A stretch of 64,000 nt of DNA, taken from NCBI RefSeq assembly GCF_001580045.1, contig NZ_LSZP01000004.1:17010-81009 (forward strand), given 5' to 3'. The notes under the pieces are model-generated. The model saw only the letters and a program-made list of their open reading frames with translations. It had not been told where the DNA came from and searched no databases. Position numbers and translations under genes: made by a program. This document shows, in pieces, positions 36,461 through 45,426 of this stretch; the stretch's first letter is position 1; the number at the start of each line of letters is the position of its first letter. Origin of the DNA: Cephaloticoccus capnophilus (GTDB lineage: Bacteria; Verrucomicrobiota; Verrucomicrobiia; Opitutales; Opitutaceae).

Positions 36461-39253
36461 TTACGCGTTTTCGGGGGAGAGGGTGAGGCGGAGACGTTGG
36501 TCGGGGCGTAGGTAGTGCTTTGCGAAGCTGGCGAGGTCGCCGCGGGTGACGGCATCGATGCGTTGGGCGTAGTCCGCAGAGTCGTCGGCGGGGCGGCCGT
36601 AGAGGGTGTTGAGCGCGGCTTGGAGGGCGCGCTGGGAGTTGGTTTGCAGGCCCATCTGGTGGCCGGCTTTGAGGCGGGTTTTGCAGCGGCTGAGTTCGCT
36701 GGGCGTGACGCCGCCGCGGGCGACTCTAGCGATTTCGGCTTCGATTTCGCGGAGGACGGCGGGTTCTTTCCCGGGTTCGGTGCCTGCGTAAAAGTAAAAC
36801 ATGCTGGTATCGGTGCCGATGATACGGGAGGAGCGCACGTAGTAGGCGAGGGCGAGGGTTTCGCGGACGCGCTCAAAGAGGCGGGAGCTCATACCGCTGA
36901 AGAGCTCGTCTAAGACTTCGCTGACGAAGAAGCCGTCGTCACGGATTGAGGGCGCGGGGTAGGCTTCGAAGAGGACGGCTTGTTGGCCGGGGCGGCGTTC
37001 TGAAAAAATGCCGGTGTTTGGGCTGGGGGGCGCAGTCACTGCGTTCGTTGTCGCCGCTTTGGCGGCGCTGAGTGCTTTGGGCTGTTTTTGGGGTGCCGAG
37101 TGTGTGGGCGCCGGCTGCGTGAGTGGCGACAGCTCGTGTCGTGGGGATGCGCTGCTTTGCGGTAAGTTTTTGAGGAGCTTTTCCGCGCTGCGGGTCATGC
37201 GTTTTACGTCGAAGTCTCCGGTGGCGACGAGGACGAGGTTTTGCGGCGCGAGGAGCTGTGTGTGCAGGGCGGCGAGGTCGCGCGCGGTGATCTTGCTAAG
37301 CGTGTCTTCGCTGCCGTTGGGGCCAGTGGCGAGCGGGTGTGCGCCGAAGAAGTGGCGGCGCAGTTGGCGTAGGCCGTAGCTTACGGGGTTGTCGTTGCTG
37401 TCTTGGAGTGCGGCGAGCTGGGCGCTGCGCTCTTGCTCTAGGGTGCTTTTGCGAAAGGTGGGGCGCAGGACGGCGTCGGCCAACAGTTCGTGGGCCAGGG
37501 GCAGGTCGCTGGGCAGGACTTCGAGCGCGAGGCCGAAGGCGTTGTTGCCTGACATGGGGTAGAAGCTGCCGCCGACTTCTTCGATTTTTTGGGCGACTTG
37601 GGCGGCGCTGTTTCGCTGCGTGTCTTTGGTGAGCAGTGTGGTGAGCAGGCTGGTCGCGCCGCGCCGGTCGGCGGGTTCGCAGTAGCCGCCGCCGAGCCCG
37701 CAGAGGCGGAGGTGGACGTTGGGGAGCGAGGCGTCGGGGCGGAGCAGGAGGCGCGCGCCGTTGGGGAGCGTGTGCGCGGTAAAGGCGGGGGTGGGCGTCG
37801 AGCTTGGCGGCGGTTTTGGGCGTGTTTTTTTACTCTGCGGCAGAGCGGGTTTGGCGTCCTTAGCTGGCTTGGGGTTGAGCGAGACGGTGCTGGAGCTTTG
37901 TGGGATGAGGTAGCGACGGAGTGCGTGTTGGATATCGGCAGGGCGGAGCGCCGCGAGTCGCTCGAAGTAGCTTTGCGCAAAGTGCAGGTCGCCGATGACG
38001 ACTTCGGCGGCACCGAGTCGGGAGGCTTGGCCGCTGACGGTTTTGCGGGTGTTGATCTCGCCCACGACGAGTTGGCGGATGGCTTTGCGGAGTTGGGCGG
38101 GGCGAAAGCCGCTGCGTTTTACGCGGTCGAGCTCGGCGTGGATGGCGGCGAGGGCCGCGTCGCGTTTGGCGTCGTCACAGGTGAAGGCTATGTAAAAGAG
38201 GCCGTTGGAGCCTGGGGCCCAGCTTGTGGCATCGATGGCGTGGACGAGGCCTTTTTTCTCGCGGACAGTTTGCCAGAGTATCGAGCTGTCGCCGCCACCG
38301 AGGAGGAGGGCGAGGAGGTTGAGCGCGGGCGTGTCGGGGTGGCTGAGGCCGGGGATTGCCCAAGCGATGCCCGCGCGGGTGAGTTCGACATCGGCACTTT
38401 GCTCCCAAGTGCGCGGGGCGAGTTGTTGCGGCTCGGGCGGGATGTACAGCGGCGGGAGCGGGAGGCGCGGCGCGGCGGCAAAGTGGGTTTCGGCTTCGTG
38501 GGCGATTTGCTCGGGAGAAACGTCGCCGGTGACGATTAAGACCATGTTGGCCGGGACGTAGCGGGCGCGATGGTAGCGGACGAGTTCGTCGTGCGTGATG
38601 CGCTCGAAGAGTTCGCGGTGGCCGATGATGGGCTGCGCATAGGGGTGCTGGCGAAAGGCAGTAGAGAAGAGGGCTTGGGCGAGGCGTTGGTCGGGGTCGT
38701 CCTCGCCCATCGCGATTTCGCGGAGGATGACGTCGCGCTCTTTTTCGGCTTCGGCTTTGTCGAGCGTGGGGCGCAGCGCCATGCTAGCCAAGATGTCGAT
38801 GGCGAGTGGCGTGTGCTCGCTGGGCAGGTCGATGTAGTAAACGGTGCGGTCGAAGGTGGTGTAGGCGTTGATCGCGCCGCCGTGGGCTTGGACTTGCTCG
38901 GAGATTTGGCGAGCGCTGCGGGGGCGCGGGGCTCGCGTGCCTTTGAAGAGCATGTGCTCTAGGTAGTGCGAGAGGCCGCTGCCGAGTGCCGTGTCTTCGT
39001 GGATGGAGCCGGTCTTTACCCAGAGCTGGATGGAGGCGACGGGGGCGCGGTGGTCGGGCTTGATGAGGAGCGTGAGCCCGTTTGGGAGAGTGCGGCGGAT
39101 GACTGGCTCGGCGGCGAGCGGCGCGAGGAGTGCGAGGTCAGGATTACCTTTTGGGCGCAGGGCGGCGGCGGCGAGTTCGGCGCGGCGCAGGGGGCACGCG
39201 GCGCGAGGGGCGCGGGTTGCGGGAGTGCGGGCGGGCCGCGTGGGCTTAGGCAT
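36461..39253 (-). CDS. M16-family zinc peptidase, two-unit fusion
   Basis: A 930-residue pitrilysin-type metallopeptidase made of two M16 units in one chain. The first unit has the inverted zinc motif HYLEH in GLSHYLEHMLFKGTRAP, and the third ligand Glu in the following helix (AEAEKERDVILREI). The second unit, from about residue 490 (HTLPNGARLLLRPDASLPNV), lacks the HxxEH motif and is presumably the inactive partner that closes the chamber. No clear signal peptide is seen. The start overlaps the end of the Minf_1886 gene by 8 bases, suggesting translational coupling. Confidence 0.92.
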   Translation of the reverse strand: MPKPTRPARTPATRAPRAACPLRRAELAAAALRPKGNPDLALLAPLAAEPVIRRTLPNGLTLLIKPDHRAPVASIQLWVKTGSIHEDTALGSGLSHYLEHMLFKGTRAPRPRSARQISEQVQAHGGAINAYTTFDRTVYYIDLPSEHTPLAIDILASMALRPTLDKAEAEKERDVILREIAMGEDDPDQRLAQALFSTAFRQHPYAQPIIGHRELFERITHDELVRYHRARYVPANMVLIVTGDVSPEQIAHEAETHFAAAPRLPLPPLYIPPEPQQLAPRTWEQSADVELTRAGIAWAIPGLSHPDTPALNLLALLLGGGDSSILWQTVREKKGLVHAIDATSWAPGSNGLFYIAFTCDDAKRDAALAAIHAELDRVKRSGFRPAQLRKAIRQLVVGEINTRKTVSGQASRLGAAEVVIGDLHFAQSYFERLAALRPADIQHALRRYLIPQSSSTVSLNPKPAKDAKPALPQSKKTRPKPPPSSTPTPAFTAHTLPNGARLLLRPDASLPNVHLRLCGLGGGYCEPADRRGATSLLTTLLTKDTQRNSAAQVAQKIEEVGGSFYPMSGNNAFGLALEVLPSDLPLAHELLADAVLRPTFRKSTLEQERSAQLAALQDSNDNPVSYGLRQLRRHFFGAHPLATGPNGSEDTLSKITARDLAALHTQLLAPQNLVLVATGDFDVKRMTRSAEKLLKNLPQSSASPRHELSPLTQPAPTHSAPQKQPKALSAAKAATTNAVTAPPSPNTGIFSERRPGQQAVLFEAYPAPSIRDDGFFVSEVLDELFSGMSSRLFERVRETLALAYYVRSSRIIGTDTSMFYFYAGTEPGKEPAVLREIEAEIARVARGGVTPSELSRCKTRLKAGHQMGLQTNSQRALQAALNTLYGRPADDSADYAQRIDAVTRGDLASFAKHYLRPDQRLRLTLSPENA

Positions 39254-39746
39254 GGAAGGACGGAGGGGGAGTGGCGACGGGCGAGCTTGCTTGGGCGGCA
39301 GCGGGTGTTGTGCTCGTGTCGGCGGGCGAGTGTGCGGTGGCGCTGGCTTGTTTTGCGCTGGGGAGGAAGGGCGTGGTGAAGGCTTCGTCGAAGCTGTAGA
39401 GATCGACGAAGTCTTCTAGGCGGTCGTCGGGTGTTTTACTGAAAACGTTGTATTCAATTAGGTTGTAGACGATCGCGCCGAAATCGCGGCAGCGGGTGAT
39501 TCCCCAGTCGCTCAGCACGGTCTTGGCGAGTGGGCCGAACTGGTCGAGTGCGTAGGAGCGCATGCCTTGGAGGAGCTCGGGGCCGCTGACGTGGATCGAC
39601 TTGACGGCGCGCTTGGGGTCGCGTTTGCGGAGTTCCTTTACCGTGTAGTCGAGCCCGAGGCGCACGAAGTCGTAAGCTTTCTTGGCATAGCGGGTGTCCT
39701 CTTTGTAAATGAGTTCGATAATCTCCGGGAAATTCAATTCAGGCAT
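39246..39746 (-). CDS. Minf_1886-family conserved protein
   Basis: A 166-residue protein of the Minf_1886 family, known mainly from Verrucomicrobiota and Planctomycetes and without known function. The conserved part is residues 1-~125 (MPELNFPEIIELIYKEDTRY, YDFVRLGLDYTV, HVSGPELLQGMRSYALDQFG, LSDWGITRCRDFGAIVYNLI, DFVDLYSFDEAF). The last ~40 residues are Ala/Pro/Thr/Ser-rich. The start at 39746 is the family N-terminus; the longer frame to 40136 is antisense to the glycosyltransferase. Its stop overlaps the M16 peptidase start, so the two are probably linked. Confidence 0.85.
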   Translation of the reverse strand: MPELNFPEIIELIYKEDTRYAKKAYDFVRLGLDYTVKELRKRDPKRAVKSIHVSGPELLQGMRSYALDQFGPLAKTVLSDWGITRCRDFGAIVYNLIEYNVFSKTPDDRLEDFVDLYSFDEAFTTPFLPSAKQASATAHSPADTSTTPAAAQASSPVATPPPSFHA

Positions 39747-39827
39747 AATATGAGGCCCACCAGTAACACAGCACCCCACGCGGCGCAATCGCGACCTGCG
39801 GAAACGGTTGCGGATAGGGCTGCGGGG

Positions 39828-41090
39828 ATGAGCGGGGCGGGGGCGCTGCGCGTGGCAGAGCATCCGTTGCGGATTTTGCGGGTGATTAACACGTTGCGAC
39901 GTGAGGATGGCGGCCCATCGGAGTCGGTGCTGCGCTCCAGTGCCGCGCTGCGCGAAATGGGCCACCAGGTGGAGGTCGTCACGGCGGATCCCTTGGGGAC
40001 GCAGCCACCTGTTGGCGCGGAGTTTCCTTTTCGCCCCTTGGACGGTTTTGGGCGTAGCACGCTGGGGCGCTGGCTGGAGGAAAATCGGCTGCGATTCGAT
40101 GCGGTTATTGTTCAAGGGCTTTGGCAGGCGGCGCATACGGTGCGCTGCGCGCTGCGTGGCTGTGGGCTTCCCTATTTAGTGTTTCCACATGGGATGCTCG
40201 ACCCGACTTTCGCGCGCTTATACCCACTCAAACACATTAAGAAACAGCTCTACTGGTGGTGGCGCGAAGGCCGTGCACTGCGCGAGGCGGCGGCGGTGTG
40301 CTTCACCTCTGAGGAGGAGCGGGAGCGCGCACGTGGGACTTTTCGCCCTTACTCGGTTAAGGAGCGCGTCGTGGCTTATGGGACGCTCAGGCCGCCTCGC
40401 TCAGCAGAGAGGCAGGAGGCGATGCGGGCTGCATTTTTGAAAAAATATCCCGTGCTGCGCGGGCGCGACTTTTTGCTCTTTCTAGGGCGGCTCCACCACA
40501 AAAAGGGCTTACACGAACTGATTGAGGGCTTTGCGAAGTTTCGGGAGGGGCAGGGAGCCGGCGCGAGTACCTCGCCCCGCGCGCTGGTTATCGCTGGGCC
40601 TTGTGGGGAGCCGAAACTGCTGCGCGCGCTCATGCGCCACGCCGAGCGGCTCGGGCTCGCTCAGCTCAATTTGCGAGAGGCCGGCGCGGGCGCTCCGGAG
40701 GCTGGCCCGTCCGGCGAGTCCGCCCCCCTAATCTGGCTACCGATGTTGGGTGACGATTTGAAGTGGGGGGCACTCCTCGCGAGCGAGGCGTTCGTCCTCG
40801 CTTCGCATCAGGAAAACTTCGGCATCGCCGTTGCCGAGGCACTGGCTTGCGGGCGGCCTGTTCTGATTAGCGATAAGGTCAATATCTGGCGTGAAATCGC
40901 TGAAGCGCGGGCCGGACTGGTCGCGCCCGATACCGTGGCGGGCGCGCTCGACCTGCTCACGCGCTGGGCGGCACTTAGCCCCGAGGCGCGCGCGGCAATG
41001 GGCGAGTCGGCAATCAAGTGTTTTGAGCAGAACTTCGAGATTTCGCGCGCGGCCGAGTCACTCGCACAAACCATCCGCGACTGTTTATAG
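39828..41090 (+). CDS. Family 4-type glycosyltransferase
   Basis: GT-B-fold glycosyltransferase of about 420 residues. N-terminal acceptor domain: LRILRVINTLRREDGGPSES, FDAVIVQGLWQAAHTVRCAL, VFPHGMLDPTFARLYPLKHI; C-terminal donor domain: LLFLGRLHHKKGLHELIEGF, WLPMLGDDLKWGALLASEAF, HQENFGIAVAEALACGRPVL (the nucleotide-sugar-binding EX7E-type region). The ATG at 39828 is preferred because it leaves room for promoters; an ATG at 39750 would put the start 3 bp from the start of the divergent gene. Sugar and acceptor are unknown; exopolysaccharide synthesis is possible. Confidence 0.88.
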   Translation: MSGAGALRVAEHPLRILRVINTLRREDGGPSESVLRSSAALREMGHQVEVVTADPLGTQPPVGAEFPFRPLDGFGRSTLGRWLEENRLRFDAVIVQGLWQAAHTVRCALRGCGLPYLVFPHGMLDPTFARLYPLKHIKKQLYWWWREGRALREAAAVCFTSEEERERARGTFRPYSVKERVVAYGTLRPPRSAERQEAMRAAFLKKYPVLRGRDFLLFLGRLHHKKGLHELIEGFAKFREGQGAGASTSPRALVIAGPCGEPKLLRALMRHAERLGLAQLNLREAGAGAPEAGPSGESAPLIWLPMLGDDLKWGALLASEAFVLASHQENFGIAVAEALACGRPVLISDKVNIWREIAEARAGLVAPDTVAGALDLLTRWAALSPEARAAMGESAIKCFEQNFEISRAAESLAQTIRDCL

Positions 41091-41151
41091 TGATAGAAGC
41101 GCGATAAATCCTCCTGCTGCATCACAGTAGCTTTGGGGAGTGTGTTTAGGA

Positions 41152-41175
41152 GCATTTATAGCCGTCTATAAATGC
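41152..41175. terminator. Hairpin between convergent glycosyltransferase and PEP-CTERM gene
   Basis: GCATTTATAG and CTATAAATGC pair perfectly around CCGT, with a moderate T-rich stretch (GTGTTTGTT) after it on the plus strand. It probably ends the glycosyltransferase transcript. Confidence 0.55.
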
Positions 41176-41210
41176 GCTGTGTTTGTTAAATAGCAGTAAT
41201 TGGTGTGACC

Positions 41211-42032
41211 CTAAGCGGGACTTCTGCCTAGGCAGGCTTTTAGGCGGCGGCGGAGCAGGCTGAGCGACACTGTGCCGGCCACGAGGAAGCCTCCGTAGGT
41301 GGCGGGTTCAGGGACGTAGGTGGCGGAGATTTCCCAATAGTCTTTGTCTTTGTGGTAATCCCCTGTGTGGGGGGCCTTTATGTGGACGCTGCTACGGTCG
41401 TAGCCGAGGAACTCGATTTTTTTCAGCGCGTCTTCGAGGTGCTGGCTGTATTTCCTCACGAGTAGGTGGTCGCGTCCATCCTGCCAGTCGCTAATTTGTA
41501 AGGTACTATTGTTGCCGATGACTAAGTCGTCTAAGAGTAAAAATCGCGGTCCGTGTCCGTAGTCACTATCCTCTGAGCCAAAGTCGAGTGCTCCCTTTCC
41601 TTCCACGACTAGCGAGGAGATCACTTCGGTGAACGCTGAGTTAGGAAAAGAAATCCCTCTGAATTTTAATGTAGAGGCTTCTCCGCGAGAGATGAGCGAG
41701 ACTCTGCCTGAGAGGATTTGATCGGAGTTCAAAATGCTCACGGAGGCTCCCTCTATGATATTGATATTTCCTCTAACAGCGTACCGTCTGGCGTCGTTAT
41801 TCAAATAGAGGTGAGCATTTCCTATTACATTTACACCCCCTGGGATACTATTGTCAATCTCTCCTATAAATTCAACCAGTGCGCGAGCCCCTGGCGATGC
41901 GGTTATATTTAACTCTAATCGGTCACTGCCTAAAGTGACTATCCTGCTTTTGATTTGGAAAAAACTCGACATGTAGGCAGTCGCATGAATATTGATTACT
42001 CCTGCACTAGAGGTTAACTGTCCCCCACTCAC
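41211..42032 (-). CDS. PEP-CTERM protein lacking its N-terminus (probable gene remnant)
   Basis: The 273-residue frame ends with a PEP-CTERM exosortase sorting signal: VPEPATYGGFLVAG, a hydrophobic helix, then RRRLKA. The upstream part has the short beta-strand periodicity of surface/autotransporter-like repeats (FIGEIDNSIPGGVNVIGNAH, ISSLVVEGKGALDFGS). A GTG at 42032 can start it, but the reading frame stays open and protein-like up to a stop at 42219-42221 without any ATG, and there is no signal peptide, which PEP-CTERM proteins require. It is therefore probably a 5'-truncated gene, in a patch with much lower GC than its surroundings. Confidence 0.6.
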   Translation of the reverse strand: MSGGQLTSSAGVINIHATAYMSSFFQIKSRIVTLGSDRLELNITASPGARALVEFIGEIDNSIPGGVNVIGNAHLYLNNDARRYAVRGNINIIEGASVSILNSDQILSGRVSLISRGEASTLKFRGISFPNSAFTEVISSLVVEGKGALDFGSEDSDYGHGPRFLLLDDLVIGNNSTLQISDWQDGRDHLLVRKYSQHLEDALKKIEFLGYDRSSVHIKAPHTGDYHKDKDYWEISATYVPEPATYGGFLVAGTVSLSLLRRRLKACLGRSPA

Positions 42033-42218
42033 TTCACTGGGACGATCGTGGTCTAAAATGAACCCGTCTCGTCCAACATCTAACTGTATGTTGTTAATAA
42101 TTTCCCTGCGGTTTGATATAGCCCGATACCTTCCTGATATACTTTCGTATTTAGCTCCGATTTGGTCAGTAAAGTGATTAATTATGTGTTCTTGGGTGGC
42201 TACATAAAGTGTTGATAG

Positions 42219-42494
42219 TTATAGATATATATAATATAAAAGTACTTATTGTACGGGTGTTATAGTGAAGCATATAGTACCTAAGAATACATACGCATTA
42301 TAACTTAAAACGAAACCAGTTGCTGAAAATAAGGCAACGGGCTCGTGGCTTATGGTGTAGTAGGGAGGCGTAGTCTCTACTGTGTCGAAGTGCTCATTAT
42401 GTGTTTATCGTTTGCGATTTGTGGGGGACGTGGATTTATCTGTGATTCTTCCTGTCTCGGGAAGCCGGGGCTCTCTCCGTCTCCCTCCTCCCTT
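42219..42494. other. AT-rich intergenic patch, no gene seen
   Basis: This stretch upstream of the truncated PEP-CTERM gene is rich in TA runs (e.g. GATATATATAATATAAAAG around 42229), unlike the rest of the window. It may be a promoter relic or the trace of the event that removed the gene's 5' end. No coding frame with family features is visible. Confidence 0.4.
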
Positions 42495-42618
42495 CCTTGT
42501 CGCAACGCGACAAGAGAAGGGGGCTTCAAATTTGGGAATTGGTTTCGTCGCGAAGCGACGGGGCCAATTCCCAAATTGAACGGGTGCAGGCACAGCCTGC
42601 CGCCCCACGCGTAGTGGG
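42495..42618 (+). repeat. Dispersed hairpin element, copy 4 (right part only)
   Basis: Contains CTTGTCGCAACGCGACAAG, the hairpin TTTGGGAATTGG / CCAATTCCCAAA, the end hairpin GCAGGC-ACA-GCCTGC (a variant not seen in the other copies) and the right terminus CCACGCGTAGTGG. The left half is missing. A near-exact satellite motif follows at 42637-42662. It lies 65 bp from the cbiO stop. Confidence 0.8.
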
Positions 42619-42682
42619 AAAAAGCGTATCAGCGCGCTCGCGTTTGAAACGGGAACCGACCCGAGCTTAGGGCTGATGCGAG

Positions 42683-43420
42683 TTACACTGACCTGTGCTT
42701 ACGCCGATGCATCAAGCCGGCGCGGATGAGTAGCTCGGTGTTGCCTAAAACCGCTTCACTCGGGCCATCGGCCAGCAGGCCCGCCCTGCGCTCGATGACG
42801 AGCACCCGCTTAGCCACTTCCGCTGCGAAACCGAGACTGTGTGTGCTCAGTATGAGCGTCGTTTCTAGGCTGAGGAGGTAGTCGCAGAGCCAGCCGAGGC
42901 TTTGTGGGTCTAGATTGGCGCTTGGCTCGTCGAGGAGGAGCAGCTTTGGCTCCAGAATCAAAACACAGGCTAGGGCGAGTCGTTGTTTTTCCCCGCCAGA
43001 AAGGCTGTGCGGTGGCTGTTCGAGTAGTGCGGTGAGCCCTAGTTCCTGCGCCCAACGGGCGCTGCGCTCCTCCGCATCCAGCCAGCCGAGGCGGCGTGGG
43101 CCCCAAGCGATTTCGTCGTGCACCGTCGCATTAAAAAACATCGCTTCGGGGTGTTGAAACACGAGCCCGACGTCTCGCCGGAAAGCCCGCTCCCATCCGC
43201 GCATTCGCAATTGTGCGCGTGTGACCGCCTGCCCGCAGTAGCGATACACGCCGCTCCGCGCAAAAACCAAAGCGGCGAGCATCTGCAGTAGCGTCGATTT
43301 TCCGCAGCCGTTGGGCCCCAGCAGGGCCACTTTTTCGCCTGCTGCGATCTGTAGCGAAAGCCCCGAGAGTAGGGCAGGCGCGTCCGGCCAGCCGAGCTCC
43401 ACTGCGTCTAGCTTAATCAT
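42683..43420 (-). CDS. cbiO: Energy-coupling factor ATPase, CbiO/NikO type
   Basis: ATPase of an ECF importer for cobalt or nickel, 245 residues. Walker A LGPNGCGKSTLL, Q-loop GLVFQHPEAMFFNATVHDEI, signature HSLSGGEKQRLALA, Walker B LLLLDEPSANLDP, switch ILSTHSLGF. It is the last gene of an operon read L-like, M, Q, O on the minus strand, overlapping the Q gene by 8 bases. The MHIPDG-type partner (cbiM) and the operon order support a transition-metal substrate; cobalt against nickel cannot be told from sequence. Confidence 0.92.
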   Translation of the reverse strand: MIKLDAVELGWPDAPALLSGLSLQIAAGEKVALLGPNGCGKSTLLQMLAALVFARSGVYRYCGQAVTRAQLRMRGWERAFRRDVGLVFQHPEAMFFNATVHDEIAWGPRRLGWLDAEERSARWAQELGLTALLEQPPHSLSGGEKQRLALACVLILEPKLLLLDEPSANLDPQSLGWLCDYLLSLETTLILSTHSLGFAAEVAKRVLVIERRAGLLADGPSEAVLGNTELLIRAGLMHRRKHRSV

Positions 43421-43985
43421 CTAAAACTCCTCTCGCGCGGAGAGCCCGCGTGTTTTGCTCTGCGTTGGCCACCGCCTTGTCCATCAACTGCGCACTGAGT
43501 GACGCCCCTTGGCGCAGCCGCTGCGCCCAAGTCAGCCGCAGCCCGCCACTGCGGCTTATCGCGGCGAGCCGGAAATTCCGCACCAATGTCGTAAAAACGG
43601 CCACCTGTCCGGCCGCGATTGCGGTGAGCCGCGCCAGAGAAGGCGAAAACGCCACTGCGCGCAGCAGGTTTCCGCGACTGACGAACCAGCATCCCAGAAA
43701 GGTCAACAGCCCCACTCGCAAGGCTAGCCGCAGCACGACTAGTCCGTGAAACTCGCCTCGCCACAGCGACATCAGCACGTAGCCACCGCCCACGCAGAGG
43801 GTGACGCCGAGTCCGGCGAGCACGCTGCGCCGCCCCAGCCGCCAGCGTGCGCGCCCCGCCGCCACTAGCACGACCCCGATCAGCCCGCTGAGGACGAGTG
43901 GCGCGTGGATAAAACTGACCGCGAGCACTGCGGCCAAGTAAGCGAGCAGCCCGAGTGTGTGGCGTGGGTGCGGGACTGGCTTCAT
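43413..43985 (-). CDS. cbiQ: ECF transporter transmembrane protein, CbiQ/NikQ type
   Basis: Coupling membrane protein of the ECF importer, 190 residues. Membrane segments lie at about residues 8-28, 32-50, 53-72 and 75-97 (LGLLAYLAAVLAVSFIHAPL; LSGLIGVVLVAAG; VLAGLGVTLCVGGGYVL; LALRVGLLTFLGCWF), and the C-terminal cytoplasmic helices include the coupling-type segments near RNFRLAAISRSGGL and AEQNTRALRARGV. The protein is shorter than many CbiQ (~225+). The start at 43985 overlaps the cbiM end by 4 bases; the longer frame reads inside cbiM. Confidence 0.82.
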   Translation of the reverse strand: MKPVPHPRHTLGLLAYLAAVLAVSFIHAPLVLSGLIGVVLVAAGRARWRLGRRSVLAGLGVTLCVGGGYVLMSLWRGEFHGLVVLRLALRVGLLTFLGCWFVSRGNLLRAVAFSPSLARLTAIAAGQVAVFTTLVRNFRLAAISRSGGLRLTWAQRLRQGASLSAQLMDKAVANAEQNTRALRARGVLDD

Positions 43986-44692
43986 CGTGCAGATCTTGGG
44001 CTGGGCGAGGGGGCTGTCGGGGTCGTTTTCTTGGCACTGCGTTGGGCTGCTGCGAGTCCCCAGCCGCGTTTTTTCGCAAAACACCAGACCATCCACGTAA
44101 GCGCCGCCTCAGCTACACCGATTAACAAATGCGGCAGCAGGATAGCGGGCAGCACCACCGCCCACCCAAACGGACAGAAAAGCGGTCGCCCCTGAGCATC
44201 GTGGGCGATGAGCGGTTGCAGCCCGAGTATCGCGCCGAGGGCTGCCGCTGAGATGACGACTGCGCACCACGCGGCGAGCATGACCGCCCCCGCTTCGCTT
44301 ACGCGTCGCAGCGCGCTGAACACCCCGCGCGCTGTGAGTGCCCCGAGTAAGCCGATTACCAGCGCATTGACCGGTAACGCTGTGATGCCGCCCGCGCCAA
44401 ACAGCAGACTCTGGAGCAGCAGCACCAACGAGTAGGCCAAGAACGCCTGTCGCACGCCAAACACGAGCGCGAGCAGTGGCACGCCAATCAAGTGTCCACT
44501 GGTCGCCCCCGGAAGCGGGAGCATCACCAAGCCCAGCCCGTAAGCCAATGCCGTCAGCACGGCGAGGCGTGGCACCGCCTCTGCCTCCAGCCTCGACCCC
44601 AATCCGCGTCCTGCCCAGGCCCACCCACCCACCGCCACCGCACCGGCACTTAAGTAGGTCGCAGGAGACAGAAAACCGTCGGGGATGTGCAT
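43982..44692 (-). CDS. cbiM: Cobalt/nickel ECF substrate-binding protein, CbiM/NikM type
   Basis: S-component that captures Co2+ or Ni2+ at the membrane; 236 residues. The N-terminus MHIPDGFLSP provides the metal-binding Met1-His2, and the loop GATSGHLIGVPLLAL carries a further conserved His. About six membrane helices follow. The ATG at 44692 is fixed by the essential N-terminal motif; the longer frame to 44884 is not conserved. No separate CbiN is seen; the next gene upstream encodes a NikL-like secreted partner. Confidence 0.92.
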   Translation of the reverse strand: MHIPDGFLSPATYLSAGAVAVGGWAWAGRGLGSRLEAEAVPRLAVLTALAYGLGLVMLPLPGATSGHLIGVPLLALVFGVRQAFLAYSLVLLLQSLLFGAGGITALPVNALVIGLLGALTARGVFSALRRVSEAGAVMLAAWCAVVISAAALGAILGLQPLIAHDAQGRPLFCPFGWAVVLPAILLPHLLIGVAEAALTWMVWCFAKKRGWGLAAAQRSAKKTTPTAPSPSPRSAR

Positions 44693-44799
44693 GTGTCTCG
44701 TGAGCGAAAAAAGGGCTAAGTGGCGGGCGGGGCCAGAGTGGCGGAGCGGGTGGTCGGCTGGCGTGCGGCGGAACGGGGCGGAAGTGCGGTACTGCCTGC

Positions 44800-45267
44800 T
44801 CACGGTTTTTTTCGCCGCGTCCGCGTGCGCAGCCACTGCTGCAACGCGGCAAACACGGCGGCGATTAGCACTAAGCCCAGCCACTTCGGCAGAGTCGCCG
44901 CGCCCGAGCCGTTGAGCCCGGCCTGTGCGCGATCTGCACCCGCACTTGCTGACACATCAAACTCGACCCGTGCCCCATGCCCATCGGTTGCGAATGCGCG
45001 CAACTGCCAAGGCCCCGGCGTATCGGCGATGACGACGGCGCGGCCCCGCGCGTCGGTTTGGCCGCTGAGTGTGGCTTGGGCAGCCCCCGCCGGCCCGGCC
45101 TCGAAACGTGCTCCGACCAGCGGCGTCCCGTCATCATAAGTGAGTGTGATGACCGTCGCTCGGGTTTGCTCGACTTGGTGCCGCACCCCATGCGCCCCTG
45201 CGGACACTGTAGCGGCTAGCGAAACCGCGAGCCCGACTGCCAAAACCAAGGAAGAGGATAGCTGCAT
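44800..45267 (-). CDS. NikL/CbiL-like exported accessory protein of the metal ECF system
   Basis: A 155-residue protein with signal peptide (residues 1-~25, SLVLAVGLAVSLAATVSAGA), an Ig-like/carboxypeptidase-regulatory-like beta domain (VITLTYDDGTPLVGARFEA; GQTDARGRAVVIADTPGPWQ), and a C-terminal membrane helix (PKWLGLVLIAAVFAALQQWL) followed by a basic tail. This topology and the place just before cbiM match NikL-type accessory subunits that act beside NikM; the call rests on topology and context. The start at 45267 begins the signal peptide. Confidence 0.7.
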   Translation of the reverse strand: MQLSSSLVLAVGLAVSLAATVSAGAHGVRHQVEQTRATVITLTYDDGTPLVGARFEAGPAGAAQATLSGQTDARGRAVVIADTPGPWQLRAFATDGHGARVEFDVSASAGADRAQAGLNGSGAATLPKWLGLVLIAAVFAALQQWLRTRTRRKKP

Positions 45268-45426
45268 AGGCTGCTCAGCCTGCTGGGCGCGAAGCGCCGA
45301 CTCCAGCGCAATAGTGCCAAGCCCCCCGCCGCCGCCCTTTGCTAACGCCGCCAGCCGAGCCGTCGCCGCCACGCTTGAAACGGTTCACGACCGTCCGCGC
45401 GGTCAGTGTCAGAGGTCACAGACCAT

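Noticed and set aside
39747..40136. N-terminal extension of the Minf_1886 protein
   Set aside because: The extra residues are antisense to the glycosyltransferase and are Arg/Pro-rich shadow sequence.
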